37,910 nucleotides of DNA from Pseudomonas sp. 102515 (GCF_031085165.1 NZ_JAVHTY010000010.1:1-37910); one strand, 5' to 3'; positions 9,017 to 19,871 are shown, counted from the stretch's first letter. Notes: a model not told the origin generated them from the sequence alone. Numbers and translations are program-made.

Positions 9017-9451
9017 ATGAAACTGAATGATCTGCGTTCCGCTCCCGGCGCTCGCCGCGAGAAGCTGCGTCCCGGTCGTGGTATCGGTAGCGGCCTGGGC
9101 AAGACCGGTGGCCGCGGCCACAAGGGTCTGACCTCCCGTTCCGGTGGCAAGGTTGCCCCCGGTTTCGAGGGTGGCCAGCAGCCGCTGCACCGTCGTCTGC
9201 CGAAGTTCGGCTTCGTCTCGCTGAAAGCCCTGGACCGTGCCGAGGTTCGTACCTCCGAGCTGGCCAAGGTCGATGTCGATGTGGTCGATCTGCAGGCGCT
9301 GAAAGACGCCAACGTGATCAGCCGTGACATCAAGCGTGTCAAGGTTGTGCTGTCCGGCGACGTCACTCGTGCCGTCACCCTGAAAGGCATTCGTGCCACC
9401 AAGGGCGCACGTGCAGCCATCGAAGCAGCTGGCGGCAAGATCGAGGAATAA
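9017..9451 (+). CDS. rplO: 50S ribosomal protein L15
   Basis: This 144-residue protein has the glycine-rich, basic N-terminal extension ([17 protein letters not shown]) that threads into 23S rRNA, then a globular domain ending [12 protein letters not shown]. secY begins on the very next base after the stop codon, so translation of the two is probably coupled. Confidence 0.97.
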   Translation: MKLNDLRSAPGARREKLRPGRGIGSGLGKTGGRGHKGLTSRSGGKVAPGFEGGQQPLHRRLPKFGFVSLKALDRAEVRTSELAKVDVDVVDLQALKDANVISRDIKRVKVVLSGDVTRAVTLKGIRATKGARAAIEAAGGKIEE

Positions 9452-10783
9452 ATGGCTAAGCAAGGTGCTCTCTCTGCGCTCAGCAAGACCGGTGGTATGT
9501 CCGAGCTGTGGACCCGCCTCCGATTCCTGTTCCTGGCGATCATCGTCTACAGGATCGGTGCGCACATCCCTGTTCCGGGTATCAATCCCGATCAGCTGGC
9601 CGCACTGTTCAGGCAGAACGAGGGGACCATTCTTAGCCTCTTCAACATGTTCTCTGGCGGTGCGTTGGAGCGGATGAGCATCTTTGCACTGGGGATCATG
9701 CCGTACATCTCGGCCTCGATCATCATGCAGCTGCTTACCGCCATCAGCCCACAGCTGGAGCAATTGAAGAAAGAGGGTGAGTCTGGTCGTCGCAAGATCA
9801 GCCAGTACACCCGTTACGGCACGCTGGTTCTGGCGCTCGTTCAGGCCACCGGGATGTCGGTAGGACTCGCCAGTCAGGGTGTCGCGTTCAGCGTGGGCTT
9901 CAGCTTCTATTTCGTCGCTGTCACCACGTTTGTCGCCGGCGCGCTGTTCATGATGTGGCTGGGTGAGCAGATCACCGAGCGCGGTATCGGCAATGGCATC
10001 TCGATGCTGATCTTCGCCGGTATCGTCGCGGGCTTGCCTCGCGCCATCGGTCAGTCCTTCGAGTCGGCACGGCAGGGCGATATCAACATCTTCGCGCTGA
10101 TCATGGTGGGTGTGGTGGCGGTTGCCATCATCGCCTTCGTGGTGTTCATCGAGCGTGGGCAGCGTCGTATCGCCGTGCACTACGCCAAGCGTCAGCAGGG
10201 TCGCAAGGTCTTCGCGGCGCAGAACAGCCATCTGCCGCTCAAGGTGAACATGGCTGGGGTCATCCCGGCGATCTTCGCCAGCAGCATCCTGCTGTTCCCG
10301 GCGTCGCTCGGTTCGTGGTTCGGTCAGTCCGAAGGTCTCGGCTGGTTGCAGGACGTGGCTCAGGCCATCGCTCCCGGTCAGCCGCTGAACATCTTGCTGT
10401 TTAGTGCAGGGATCATCTTCTTCTGCTTCTTCTATACGGCGCTGATGTTCAACCCCAAGGACGTGGCCGAGAACCTGAAGAAATCCGGAGCGTTCATTCC
10501 GGGTATTCGTCCTGGTGAGCAGTCCGCGCGCTATATCGATGGCGTGCTGACCCGGCTGACCATGTTCGGTGCCCTGTACATGACGGCGGTGTGCTTGTTG
10601 CCCCAGTTCCTGGTGGTCGCGGCGAACGTGCCGTTCTATCTCGGTGGGACGTCGTTGCTGATCGTGGTGGTAGTGGTCATGGACTTCATGTCCCAGGTCC
10701 AATCCCATCTCGTATCTCATCAATACGAGTCCCTGATGAAGAAAGCCAACCTGAAGGGCTACGGCGGCGGCATGATGCGCTGA
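9452..10783 (+). CDS. secY: Preprotein translocase subunit SecY
   Basis: This 443-residue inner-membrane protein forms the SecYEG protein-conducting channel. Ten hydrophobic segments can be followed. The signature [20 protein letters not shown] lies in the second segment, and the basic loop [18 protein letters not shown] follows it. The large cytosolic loop around [17 protein letters not shown] is the SecA and ribosome docking site. The start adjoins the rplO stop, with GAGGAA just upstream. Location among ribosomal genes is standard. Confidence 0.98.
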   Translation: MAKQGALSALSKTGGMSELWTRLRFLFLAIIVYRIGAHIPVPGINPDQLAALFRQNEGTILSLFNMFSGGALERMSIFALGIMPYISASIIMQLLTAISPQLEQLKKEGESGRRKISQYTRYGTLVLALVQATGMSVGLASQGVAFSVGFSFYFVAVTTFVAGALFMMWLGEQITERGIGNGISMLIFAGIVAGLPRAIGQSFESARQGDINIFALIMVGVVAVAIIAFVVFIERGQRRIAVHYAKRQQGRKVFAAQNSHLPLKVNMAGVIPAIFASSILLFPASLGSWFGQSEGLGWLQDVAQAIAPGQPLNILLFSAGIIFFCFFYTALMFNPKDVAENLKKSGAFIPGIRPGEQSARYIDGVLTRLTMFGALYMTAVCLLPQFLVVAANVPFYLGGTSLLIVVVVVMDFMSQVQSHLVSHQYESLMKKANLKGYGGGMMR

Positions 10784-10813
10784 TCCGTTACCCGTAAGGT
10801 TAGAGGAGTTGTC

Positions 10814-10930
10814 ATGAAAGTTCGTGCATCGGTCAAGAAGCTGTGCCGTAACTGCAAGATCATTCGCCGCGAAGGCGTCGTGCGCGTGATCTGCAGCGCT
10901 GAACCGCGTCACAAGCAGCGCCAAGGCTGA
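10814..10930 (+). CDS. rpmJ: 50S ribosomal protein L36, zinc-binding form
   Basis: This 38-residue protein ([15 protein letters not shown] at its start) has C11, C14, C27 and H33, the zinc-ribbon ligands of the C-plus form. The ATG at 10814 is preceded by AGAGGAG (10802-10808). It closes the spc segment, 30 bases after secY and 17 bases before a perfect hairpin. Confidence 0.95.
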
Positions 10931-10947
10931 GTGTGAATCACGCGTCT

Positions 10948-10975
10948 AACCCGGCAGCTAGTGTGCTGCCGGGTT
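10948..10975 (+). terminator. Perfect hairpin between rpmJ and rpsM
   Basis: AACCCGGCAGC (10948-10958) pairs perfectly with GCTGCCGGGTT (10965-10975) around TAGTGT. No T tract follows. The final TT of the stem is also the start of the next promoter's -35 hexamer, the same layout as at 6891-6940. Confidence 0.6.
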
Positions 10976-11002
10976 GATCATTTGTTCCTACAGCGTTAAT
11001 AT
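10974..11002 (+). promoter_or_regulatory. Promoter of the alpha operon (rpsM)
   Basis: TTGATC (10974-10979) and TAATAT (10997-11002) are 17 bases apart. The predicted start near 11009 gives a leader of about 52 bases. CGCCC (11007-11011) could pair with GGGCG (11027-11031) in that leader, but I see no clear match to the E. coli S4-binding pseudoknot. Confidence 0.6.
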
Positions 11003-11060
11003 CGCGCGCCCTTTTCTTGGCTTCCGGGGCGTCGGTAGCTGTCAATTGGAGTTTTTCTGA

Positions 11061-11417
11061 ATGGCCCGTATTGCAGGCGTCAACATTCCAGATAACAAAC
11101 ACACTGTTATCTCGCTGACCTACATCTATGGTGTCGGTCGCACCACCTCTCAGAAGATCTGCGCGGCCACCGGCATCCAGCCGACCGCCAAGATCAAAGA
11201 ACTGAGCGACGAGCAGGTCGATCAGCTGCGTAACGAGGTCGCCAAAATCCTCACCGAGGGTGACCTGCGCCGCGAAATCAACATGAACATCAAGCGCCTG
11301 ATGGATCTGGGTTGCTACCGCGGTCTGCGTCACCGCCGTGGTCTGCCGGTCCGTGGTCAGCGCACCAAGACCAATGCCCGTACCCGTAAGGGCCCGCGCA
11401 AGCCGATCCGCAAGTAA
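11061..11417 (+). CDS. rpsM: 30S ribosomal protein S13
   Basis: This 118-residue protein begins [14 protein letters not shown] and ends in the basic tail [12 protein letters not shown] that touches P-site tRNA. S13 makes head bridges to the 50S subunit. GGAG at 11048-11051 precedes the ATG. It leads the alpha operon. Confidence 0.97.
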   Translation: MARIAGVNIPDNKHTVISLTYIYGVGRTTSQKICAATGIQPTAKIKELSDEQVDQLRNEVAKILTEGDLRREINMNIKRLMDLGCYRGLRHRRGLPVRGQRTKTNARTRKGPRKPIRK

Positions 11418-11447
11418 TCGCATCCGCGAATCGACAGGAATCTAGTC

Positions 11448-11837
11448 ATGGCAAAACCTGCTGCTCGTCCTCGTAAGAAAGTCAAAAAGACAGTGGTTGA
11501 TGGCATCGCCCACATCCATGCGTCTTTCAACAACACCATCGTGACCATCACCGATCGTCAGGGCAATGCGTTGTCCTGGGCGACCTCCGGTGGCTCCGGC
11601 TTCCGTGGCTCGCGTAAGAGCACCCCGTTCGCTGCCCAGATTGCAGCCGAACGTGCCGGCCAAGCCGCTCTGGAATATGGTCTGAAGAATCTGGACGTGA
11701 ACGTCAAAGGTCCCGGCCCCGGCCGTGAGTCCGCTGTTCGCGCCCTGAATGCCTGTGGTTACAAGATCGCCAGCATCACCGACGTGACGCCTATCCCGCA
11801 TAACGGGTGCCGTCCGCCGAAGAAGCGTCGCGTGTAA
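11448..11837 (+). CDS. rpsK: 30S ribosomal protein S11
   Basis: This 129-residue protein has the signature [17 protein letters not shown] and the C terminus [14 protein letters not shown]. It lies on the 30S platform near the mRNA exit. A 30-base gap separates it from rpsM. Confidence 0.97.
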
Positions 11838-11853
11838 TAGGAGACAGTGAGAA

Positions 11854-12474
11854 ATGGCTCGTTACATTGGTCCCAAGTGCAAACTGTCCCGCCGCGAAGG
11901 CACTGACCTCTTCCTGAAGAGCGGCGCTCGTGCCCTCGACTCGAAGTGCAAGCTGGAAACCGTTCCTGGCCAGCATGGTCAGCGTCGCGGTCGTCTGTCC
12001 GACTACGGTCTGCAGCTGCGTGAAAAGCAGAAAGTCCGCCGTATCTATGGCGTCCTCGAGCGTCAGTTCGCCGGTTACTACCAGGAAGCTGCCCGTCGCA
12101 AGGGCGCTACCGGTGAAAACCTGCTGCAACTGCTCGAATGCCGTCTGGACAACGTGGTGTATCGCATGGGCTTCGGTGCCACTCGCGCTGAATCGCGCCA
12201 GCTGGTCTCCCACAAGTCGATCACCGTCAACGGTCAGACCGTCAACATTCCCTCCTATCAGGTCAAGGTCGGCGACGTCGTCGCGGTCCGTGAAAAGGCC
12301 AAGAACCAGCTGCGTATCGCTCAAGCTCTCGAGCTGTGCGGCCAGCGTGGCCGGGTTGAGTGGGTCGAAGTGAGCACCGAGAAAAAGGAAGGCACCTTCA
12401 AGAGCGTGCCGGCCCGTGGTGATCTCTCCGCCGACATCAACGAAAACCTGATTGTCGAGCTCTACTCCAAGTAA
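11854..12474 (+). CDS. rpsD: 30S ribosomal protein S4
   Basis: This 206-residue protein begins [20 protein letters not shown] and contains the S4 RNA-binding domain around residues 95-155 ([19 protein letters not shown]). S4 nucleates 30S assembly. In E. coli it represses the alpha operon by binding a pseudoknot upstream of rpsM. Two cysteines near residues 9 and 32 are kept, as in E. coli S4. Confidence 0.97.
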   Translation: MARYIGPKCKLSRREGTDLFLKSGARALDSKCKLETVPGQHGQRRGRLSDYGLQLREKQKVRRIYGVLERQFAGYYQEAARRKGATGENLLQLLECRLDNVVYRMGFGATRAESRQLVSHKSITVNGQTVNIPSYQVKVGDVVAVREKAKNQLRIAQALELCGQRGRVEWVEVSTEKKEGTFKSVPARGDLSADINENLIVELYSK

Positions 12475-12496
12475 GGGCTAGAAAGTAGGTGCATCC

Positions 12497-13498
12497 ATGC
12501 AGAGTTCGGTAAATGAGTTCCTGACCCCCCGCCATATCGATGTGCAGGCGGTTAGTCAGACCCGTGCCAAGATCACCCTCGAGCCTCTCGAGCGTGGTTT
12601 CGGCCATACCTTGGGCAACGCGCTGCGGCGTATCCTGTTGTCCTCCATGCCTGGCTGCGCGGTAGTCGAAGCAGAGATCGACGGTGTCCTGCACGAGTAC
12701 AGCGCCATCGAAGGCGTGCAGGAAGACGTGATCGAGATCCTGCTCAATCTCAAGGGTCTGGCCATCAAGTTGCACGGCCGTGACGAAGTCACCCTGAGCC
12801 TGAGCAAGAAAGGTCAGGGGCCGGTTCTGGCCTCTGACATTCAGGTCGATCACGACGTCGAGATCGTCAACGGCGATCACGTCATCGCCCACCTGGCGGA
12901 CAACGGTTCGCTGAACATGAAGCTGAAAATCGCTCGCGGTCGTGGCTATGAGCCCGCCGACGCGCGTCAGAGCGAAGAAGACGAAACCCGCGCAATCGGT
13001 CGTCTTCAGCTCGATGCTACGTTCAGCCCGGTTCGTCGCGTGGCCTATGTGGTGGAAAACGCCCGGGTCGAACAGCGTACCAACCTGGACAAGCTCGTGC
13101 TTGACCTGGAAACCAACGGTACCCTGGATCCGGAAGAAGCCATCCGTCGTGCCGCCACTATCCTGCAGCAGCAGCTGGCAGCCTTCGTCGACCTCAAGGG
13201 CGACAGCGAGCCGGTCGTGGTCGAGCAGGAAGACGAGATCGATCCGATCCTGCTGCGTCCGGTGGACGATCTGGAACTGACCGTTCGTTCGGCCAACTGC
13301 CTCAAGGCGGAGAACATCTACTACATCGGTGACCTGATTCAGCGTACCGAAGTGGAGCTGCTCAAGACCCCGAACCTGGGCAAGAAGTCCCTGACCGAAA
13401 TCAAGGACGTTCTGGCCTCGCGTGGTCTGTCGCTCGGTATGCGCCTGGACAACTGGCCCCCTGCAAGCCTTAAGAAGGACGACAAGGCTACTGCCTGA
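12497..13498 (+). CDS. rpoA: RNA polymerase alpha subunit
   Basis: This 333-residue protein has the assembly domain (about 1-235) with [21 protein letters not shown], then a flexible linker rich in Asp and Glu. The C-terminal domain (about 250-333) contains [18 protein letters not shown], whose arginine is the UP-element contact, and [16 protein letters not shown]. The C-terminal domain also meets activators such as the Anr protein suggested for oprG below. It is embedded between rpsD and rplQ as usual. Confidence 0.98.
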   Translation: MQSSVNEFLTPRHIDVQAVSQTRAKITLEPLERGFGHTLGNALRRILLSSMPGCAVVEAEIDGVLHEYSAIEGVQEDVIEILLNLKGLAIKLHGRDEVTLSLSKKGQGPVLASDIQVDHDVEIVNGDHVIAHLADNGSLNMKLKIARGRGYEPADARQSEEDETRAIGRLQLDATFSPVRRVAYVVENARVEQRTNLDKLVLDLETNGTLDPEEAIRRAATILQQQLAAFVDLKGDSEPVVVEQEDEIDPILLRPVDDLELTVRSANCLKAENIYYIGDLIQRTEVELLKTPNLGKKSLTEIKDVLASRGLSLGMRLDNWPPASLKKDDKATA

Positions 13499-13542
13499 TC
13501 GTCATTGTTCACCGAACGATAGTTTGGGAAGGAATTTCAATC

Positions 13543-13932
13543 ATGCGTCATCGTAAAAGTGGTCGTCATCTGAGCCGCACGAGCGCACATCGCAAGGCCA
13601 TGTTCCAGAACATGGCTGTGTCGCTGTTCGAGCACGAGCTGATCAAAACTACCCTGCCGAAAGCTAAGGAACTGCGCCGCGTTGCCGAGCCGCTGATCAC
13701 CCTGGCCAAGGAAGACAGCGTCGCCAATCGTCGTCTGGCTTTCGATCGCACCCGTTCGAAAGCTGCCGTTGGCAAGCTGTTCAACGACCTGGGCAAGCGC
13801 TACGCCAACCGTCCGGGTGGCTACCTGCGTATCCTGAAGTGCGGCTTCCGCGCTGGCGACAATGCGCCCATGGCGTACGTCGAGCTGATCGACCGTCCGG
13901 TCGGCGGCACCGTGGAACAAGCTGCTGAATAA
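13543..13932 (+). CDS. rplQ: 50S ribosomal protein L17
   Basis: This 129-residue protein starts [20 protein letters not shown], the family hallmark. It ends the alpha operon. A strong terminator begins 15 bases after the stop, so katA downstream is independent. AAGGAA precedes the ATG. Confidence 0.97.
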   Translation: MRHRKSGRHLSRTSAHRKAMFQNMAVSLFEHELIKTTLPKAKELRRVAEPLITLAKEDSVANRRLAFDRTRSKAAVGKLFNDLGKRYANRPGGYLRILKCGFRAGDNAPMAYVELIDRPVGGTVEQAAE

Positions 13933-13946
13933 GTAGCGCTGTTCTG

Positions 13947-13976
13947 GAAAAAGCCGGGCTCCTGCCCGGCTTTTTC
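13947..13976 (+). terminator. Rho-independent terminator of the ribosomal protein cluster
   Basis: GAAAAAGCCGGGC (13947-13959) pairs perfectly with GCCCGGCTTTTTC (13964-13976) around TCCT. This 13-pair stem with a T5 run is the strongest terminator in the first half of the window. Confidence 0.93.
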
Positions 13977-14061
13977 ATGCCTGGCGTTCGACGAGAACTG
14001 CAGACTGGATCCGTCGACTTGGATTTTCTATCAGGATGCTAGGATCAATAAATTAGTCCTA

Positions 14062-14083
14062 AAGTATCGCCTTGGCGATACTT
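14062..14083. promoter_or_regulatory. 22-base perfect inverted repeat upstream of katA
   Basis: AAGTATCGCC (14062-14071) and GGCGATACTT (14074-14083) form a perfect inverted repeat with a two-base centre, 42 bases before the katA start. It could be a protein-binding operator or a leader hairpin. I cannot assign a regulator. A partial OxyR-like spacing upstream was judged too weak. Confidence 0.5.
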
Positions 14084-14125
14084 CTCCCACGCGATCAGCA
14101 AGCGCTATTCAAAGGGAGACAGCCT

Positions 14126-15583
14126 GTGACCGATACCAAGATTCTCACCACCGCCAGCGGCATTCCGGTGGCCGATAACCAGAATTCCCGCACCGCTGGT
14201 CCACGCGGTCCGTTGATGCTCGACGACTTCCATCTGATCGAGAAGCTGGCGCACTTCAACCGCGAGGTCATTCCCGAGCGACGCGTGCACGCCAAGGGTT
14301 CCGCGGCCTATGGCACCTTTACCGTCACCCAGGACATCAGCCACCTCAGCAGCGCCAGGCTGTTCGCCGAGGTGGGTAAGCAGACCGAGACTCTCCTGCG
14401 CTTCTCCACCGTCGGCGGCGAGCGCGGCTCGGCGGATACCGAGCGCGATCCCCGCGGTTTCGCCGTGAAGTTCTATACCGAAGAAGGCAACTGGGACATC
14501 GTCGGCAATAACACGCCGGTGTTCTTCATCCGCGATCCGCTGAAGTTTCCAGACTTCATCCATACCCAGAAGCGCGATCCCTGGAGCAACCTGAAGAGTC
14601 CGCAGATGATGTGGGACTTCTGGTCGCTGTCGCCCGAATCGCTGCATCAGGTCACCATCCTGTTTTCCGATCGCGGCATCCCGGATGGCTATCGCTTCAT
14701 GCACGGCTTCGGCAGCCATACCTTCAGCCTGATCAATGCCAAGGGCGAACGGCACTTCGTGAAGTTTCACTTCAAGAGCCAGCAGGGAATCAGGAACCTG
14801 GCGCCGGGCGATGCGGCACGCCTGGCCGGTACCGATCCGGACTACAGCCAGCGCGACCTGTTCCAGGCCATCGAGCGCGGTGAATTCCCGAGCTGGACGC
14901 TGTGCATCCAGGTGATGAGCGAGCAGGAGGCGGCCGGTCGCGCCGAGAACCCGTTCGACGTAACCAAGGTGTGGTCGCAGCAGGACTATCCGTTGCAGGA
15001 GGTGGGGGTGCTGGAGCTCAACCGCAATCCGCAGAACTACTTCGCCGAAGTGGAACAGGCGTCCTTCGCGCCAAGCAACGTGGTGCCAGGCATTGGCCTG
15101 TCTCCGGATCGCATGCTGCAGGGGCGGGTGTTCGCCTATGCCGATGCCCAGCGCTATCGGGTGGGGACCAACTACCAGCAGCTGCCGGTCAATGCGCCGC
15201 GCTGCCCCTATGCCAACAACCAGCGTGACGGTGCCATGCGCTTCGATGGCAACGGCGGTTCCCAGCCGAACTACGAGCCCAACAGCTACGGTCATACGCC
15301 CAGGCAGGCGCCGCAGTATCGCGAGCCGGCGCTGAATTTCGCCGGTCCGGCCGATCGCTACGACCATCGGGTGGACGAGGACTACTTCAGCCAGGCCGGA
15401 GCGCTGTTTCGCCTGATGAATGCCGACCAGCAGGCGCTGCTGATCGGCAACATCGTCGGCGCCCTGGGTTCGGTGACCCGCGAGGTCCAGCTGCGGCAGA
15501 TCGGTCACTTCCTCAAGGCCGATCCCGCCTACGGCGTAGGCGTGGCCAAGGGCCTGGGAATAGACCCCAGCGAAGTAGCCTGA
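14126..15583 (+). CDS. katA: Catalase, small-subunit monofunctional type
   Basis: This haem enzyme converts hydrogen peroxide to water and oxygen in the cytoplasm. From the GTG at 14126 (GGGAG six bases upstream) it has 485 residues, the length of small-subunit catalases such as P. aeruginosa KatA. The distal pocket is visible as H55 in [14 protein letters not shown] and N128 in VGNNTPVFF. The haem tyrosine lies in [14 protein letters not shown]. An earlier in-frame start at 14072 lies inside the inverted repeat and is unlikely. It follows the L17 gene, as it does in P. aeruginosa from memory, and is flanked by terminators on both sides, so it is a single-gene unit. Confidence 0.96.
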   Translation: MTDTKILTTASGIPVADNQNSRTAGPRGPLMLDDFHLIEKLAHFNREVIPERRVHAKGSAAYGTFTVTQDISHLSSARLFAEVGKQTETLLRFSTVGGERGSADTERDPRGFAVKFYTEEGNWDIVGNNTPVFFIRDPLKFPDFIHTQKRDPWSNLKSPQMMWDFWSLSPESLHQVTILFSDRGIPDGYRFMHGFGSHTFSLINAKGERHFVKFHFKSQQGIRNLAPGDAARLAGTDPDYSQRDLFQAIERGEFPSWTLCIQVMSEQEAAGRAENPFDVTKVWSQQDYPLQEVGVLELNRNPQNYFAEVEQASFAPSNVVPGIGLSPDRMLQGRVFAYADAQRYRVGTNYQQLPVNAPRCPYANNQRDGAMRFDGNGGSQPNYEPNSYGHTPRQAPQYREPALNFAGPADRYDHRVDEDYFSQAGALFRLMNADQQALLIGNIVGALGSVTREVQLRQIGHFLKADPAYGVGVAKGLGIDPSEVA

Positions 15584-15593
15584 TCCAGAGGTA

Positions 15594-15625
15594 GAAAAGA
15601 GCCCGGCAGCCGCTGGGCTCTTTTC
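15594..15625 (+). terminator. Rho-independent terminator after katA
   Basis: GAAAAGAGCCC (15594-15604) pairs with GGGCTCTTTTC (15615-15625) around a ten-base loop and ends in T4. Confidence 0.9.
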
Positions 15626-15728
15626 GTCCGTGAAAAAAGTGTGGGAAAGGCTGTCTCGGACGCCGCTTGCGACGTCGCAGTGCTAAGGTTCGCATCAAGC
15701 GCGAAAACACGAGGCTCGCTCTCCCGTC

Positions 15729-17933
15729 ATGACTGTGTTTGGAGTGTCTTTGCGCCAGCTCTGGGCGCACGAAAAGGCCAGCTATGGCGTTCGCGTCTTT
15801 GTCGCCCTGAGCGGCGCCATGGCCGTCTGCTGGTCGCTGGGCGACCTGCGCGCGTTGTCGCCGGTGTTTCTCGGCATCATCGCCAGCGCCCTGGCGGAAA
15901 CCGACGACAGCTGGCTGGGCCGTCTCAAGTCGCTGGTGGTCACGCTGCTGTGCTTCGCGGTGGCCGCCTTCGCGGTCGAACTGCTGTTTCCCTATCCCTG
16001 GATCTTCGTGGCGGGCCTGGGCCTGGCCACCTTCAGCCTGACGATGCTGGGCGCCATCGGCGAGCGCTACGCGTCCATCGCCCAGGCCACGGTGATCCTG
16101 TCGATCTACGCCATGATCGGCGTGGATCAGCGGCTGGGTACCCAGGTGCCGTTGTGGTACGAGCCGGCGCACCTGCTGGCCGGGGCGCTGTGGTACGGGC
16201 TGCTCTCGGTGCTCTGGTGCGCGCTGTTCGCCCATCAGCCGGTGCGGCAGAATCTGTCCGCGCTCTATGGCGAACTGGAGACCCTGCTCCGACTCAAGGC
16301 GGAGATGCTCGAACCGGTGCGTGGGGTGGATCTGCATCGGCGGCGGGTACTGCTGGCCCAGCAGAACGGCAAGGTGGTGCAGGCGCTGAACCAGGCCAAG
16401 GCGACCATCCTCAATCGCTTCGGCCGCTCGGGGCGGCCGGGTGCACGTTCAGGGCGCTACTTCCGTCTGTATTTCATGGCGCAGGACATCCATGAGCGCG
16501 CCAGTTCCTCGCACTATCCCTACAGCGCCCTGACCGAGGCGTTCTTTCACAGCGACATCCTCTTTCGCTGCCAGCGCCTGCTCAAGCTGCAGGCCGCGGC
16601 CTGCCGCAACATGGGCGAGGCGATCCGCCTCGGTCAGCCCTTCGAATATGGCCAGCAGAGTCAGCAGGGGCTGACCGATCTGCAGGCCTCGCTGGAGTAT
16701 CTCAAGCAGCAGCAGAATCCGCGCTGGCGAGGTCTGCTGCGCTCCCTGGACCTGCTCGGGCACAATCTCTCGACCCTGGAGCGGCAATTTTCCGAGGCGG
16801 GCAACAGCGACTCAGGGGCGGCGGATCTGGATACCAGCCTGCTGGATCCGGCGGCGCGCTCGCTGCGCGAGGTGTTCCAGCGTATCCGCCTGCAGCTGAC
16901 CCCGACCTCGCTGCTGTTCCGCCATGGCCTGCGCATGGCGCTGGCGCTGATGGCCGGCTATGGCGTGCTGCACCTGATCCACCCGGTCAACGGCTACTGG
17001 ATCCTCCTGACCACGGTATTCGTCTGCCGGCCGCAGTACGGGGCCACCCGGGTGCGGCTGGTGCAGCGGATCGTCGGTACGGTGATCGGGCTGTTGCTGG
17101 GCAGTGCCTTGCTTGAGCTGTTCGCCCAGCCGGAGATCCAGCTGTTGCTCGCGCTGGTCGCCGGTCTGGTGTTCTTCATCACCCGGACGGATCGCTACAC
17201 CATCGCCACCGCGGCCATTACCCTGATGGTGCTGTTCTGCTTCAACCAGGTGGGCAATGGCTTCATGCTGATCTGGCCGCGGCTGCTGGACACCCTGCTG
17301 GGTTGCCTGATCGCGGTGCTGGCAGTGTTCTTCGTCCTGCCGGACTGGCAGGGACGCCGCCTGCATCTGGTGATGGCCAACACCCTGCGCACCAACGCAC
17401 TCTATCTGCGCCGGTTGCATGAGCAGTACCGCACCGGCAAGCGCGACGATCTCGATTACCGCGTGGCGCGGCGCAATGCCCACAACGCCGATGCGACACT
17501 GTCGGCGGCGCTGGCCAACATGCTGCGCGATCCCGGGCATTTCCGGCGCAACCTGGAAGCGGGCTTCCGCTATCTGGCGCTGTCCAACACCTTGCTGGGT
17601 TATCTGTCGGCGCTGGGCGCGCATCGTCGCCAGCTGGAAGCGGCCGAGCACGATGCCCTGGTGGAGCGCGCCGTTACCCGTATCGCCGACGGCCTGGAGG
17701 CCATTGCCGCAGCGGTGGCGGAGCGGCGCAGTCTGCCACCGACCGCCGAAGAGGAAAGCAGTCTCGCCGACGAGCTGGAAGCCGCGGCGGATGACAACGA
17801 CGACGGCTATCGACTGGTGTGCACCCAGCTGGCGCTGATCTGCCGGTTGCTGCCCAATCTCAAGAGCGCCGCCAACCATACCCTGCGCGAACAGACCCGC
17901 GAGGAACCGGCAGCGGTTGCCGCCGGTGCTTGA
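15729..17933 (+). CDS. yccS: YccS/FUSC-family inner-membrane protein
   Basis: This 734-residue protein matches the YccS/YhfK group of the FUSC superfamily, related to aromatic-acid exporters. The N-terminal third has about six hydrophobic segments (for example SLVVTLLCFAVAAFAVELLF). A long soluble helical region covers about residues 190-390. A second membrane block at about 400-540 begins RHGLRMALALMAGYGVLHLI. A cytosolic C-terminal domain ends the protein. The substrate is unknown. The ATG at 15729 has no clear ribosome binding site. It stands alone between the katA terminator and a small hairpin at 17970-17986. I do not recall it next to katA in PAO1. Confidence 0.85.
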   Translation: MTVFGVSLRQLWAHEKASYGVRVFVALSGAMAVCWSLGDLRALSPVFLGIIASALAETDDSWLGRLKSLVVTLLCFAVAAFAVELLFPYPWIFVAGLGLATFSLTMLGAIGERYASIAQATVILSIYAMIGVDQRLGTQVPLWYEPAHLLAGALWYGLLSVLWCALFAHQPVRQNLSALYGELETLLRLKAEMLEPVRGVDLHRRRVLLAQQNGKVVQALNQAKATILNRFGRSGRPGARSGRYFRLYFMAQDIHERASSSHYPYSALTEAFFHSDILFRCQRLLKLQAAACRNMGEAIRLGQPFEYGQQSQQGLTDLQASLEYLKQQQNPRWRGLLRSLDLLGHNLSTLERQFSEAGNSDSGAADLDTSLLDPAARSLREVFQRIRLQLTPTSLLFRHGLRMALALMAGYGVLHLIHPVNGYWILLTTVFVCRPQYGATRVRLVQRIVGTVIGLLLGSALLELFAQPEIQLLLALVAGLVFFITRTDRYTIATAAITLMVLFCFNQVGNGFMLIWPRLLDTLLGCLIAVLAVFFVLPDWQGRRLHLVMANTLRTNALYLRRLHEQYRTGKRDDLDYRVARRNAHNADATLSAALANMLRDPGHFRRNLEAGFRYLALSNTLLGYLSALGAHRRQLEAAEHDALVERAVTRIADGLEAIAAAVAERRSLPPTAEEESSLADELEAAADDNDDGYRLVCTQLALICRLLPNLKSAANHTLREQTREEPAAVAAGA

Positions 17934-17969
17934 GCAAGGTTGGCGCGACGCGCTATTTTGACCGATGTC

Positions 17970-17986
17970 CGTCGAGTCTTTCGACG
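17970..17986 (+). other. Small hairpin between yccS and the RmlD-like gene
   Basis: CGTCGA (17970-17975) pairs with TCGACG (17981-17986) around GTCTT. There is no T tract. It may be a weak terminator or an mRNA end structure for yccS. No good promoter for the next gene was found in this 87-base gap. Confidence 0.35.
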
Positions 17987-18020
17987 CCTGTCTAAGCTGG
18001 TTTGAAGGCTGTTCCAACAC

Positions 18021-18912
18021 ATGCGTATGCGTCTTCTAGTAGTGGGCGGGGAGAGCGCCCTGGGCAAGGCGCTACTCGCCGCCGGTGCCGAAGCGGGCAT
18101 CGAATTCGTCGCCCCCGGGACTCCCGCGGAGGGCTGGTACGCTGCCGGACTGACCGAGGTCCTCGACCGGGTACGGCCGGGGGCGGTGATCAATCTCGCC
18201 TATTACCGCGACTGGTTGCAGGCGGCGGACTTCGATCCGGCCCTGATGCAGCGCCAGGCGCTGGCCGTCCAGCGCCTGGCCGGCCTCTGCCAGCACTATC
18301 AGATTCCGCTGATCCAGCCGTCCAGTTATCAGTTGTTCGATGGCTCGCGCGTGGCCGGCTATAGTGAAAAGGATCTTCCACGGCCCCCCGGGGCGCGTGG
18401 CGAAGCGCTCTGGCGGGTCGAGCAACTGGTGCGGGCGCTGTGCCCGATGCACATCCTGCTGCGCCTGGGCTGGGTGCTGGACGACTCCCGCGACGGGCGC
18501 CTGGGGCGTCTGCTGCAGCAGCTGGGTACCGAGCGGGTGGTGCCGATGGCGGGCGACCGGCGCGGCAATCCGACCACCGTGGGCGATGCCGCGCGGGTGC
18601 TGTTGGCCGTGGTCAAGCAGCTCGACTGCGGCGCGCCGCTCTGGGGGACCTATCACTACGGCGCCCAGGAAGCGGTGTCGGAGTTGGGCCTGGCGGAGAC
18701 CGTCGCCCAGCTCTGGCAGGAATTCGATCGGCCGGTGCGCTGCGAATGGCAGGAGGTGACGCACCTCGAGCGTGCGGATGCCGCGGAAGAGCCACAACAG
18801 GGGGTGTTGATCAGTCGCAAGCTGCTCAACACCTTCGGAATCAAGGCGCGGCGCTGGCAGCAGGAGCTGCCGGCGCTGCTACAGGGCTTTCGGCAGGACG
18901 AGGTAGGTTTCC

Positions 18913-18920
<8 letters not shown>
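18021..18920 (+). CDS. RmlD-like sugar-nucleotide-binding protein lacking the catalytic YxxxK
   Basis: This 299-residue protein is built like dTDP-4-dehydrorhamnose reductase (RmlD): a Rossmann start RLLVVGGESALGKALLAAG, then ALAVQRLAGLCQHYQIPLIQPSS and YQLFDGSRVAGYSE. Where RmlD has Y-x-x-x-K (YGxTKLxGE) this protein reads ARGEALWRVEQLV, so both catalytic residues appear to be replaced. It may bind a sugar nucleotide or NAD without reducing it, or act with its partner. It overlaps the epimerase at 18913 by eight bases. From memory, PAO1 PA4069-PA4068 is the same pair. The ATG at 18021 is preferred to one at 18027 because GAAGG lies 12 bases upstream. Confidence 0.8.
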
Positions 18921-19842
<922 letters not shown>

Positions 19843-19848
19843 CGGACG

Positions 19849-19871
19849 AGGCCAGGGGCAATCCCTGGCCT
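19849..19871. terminator. Hairpin between convergent epimerase and oprG genes
   Basis: AGGCCAGGG (19849-19857) pairs with CCCTGGCCT (19863-19871) around GCAAT. T tracts are weak on both sides. The position between convergent genes fits a shared terminator. Confidence 0.6.

Noticed and set aside
8711-10924. A 737-codon minus-strand frame opposite rpmD-rplO-secY-rpmJ
   Set aside because: It runs antisense across four certain genes and has no family similarity; it arises from codon bias.
14012-14056. OxyR-like spacing (CTAT-N7-CTAG-N7-AAAT) upstream of katA
   Set aside because: Only about 10 of 16 fixed bases match and the outer half-sites are poor, so I did not call it.
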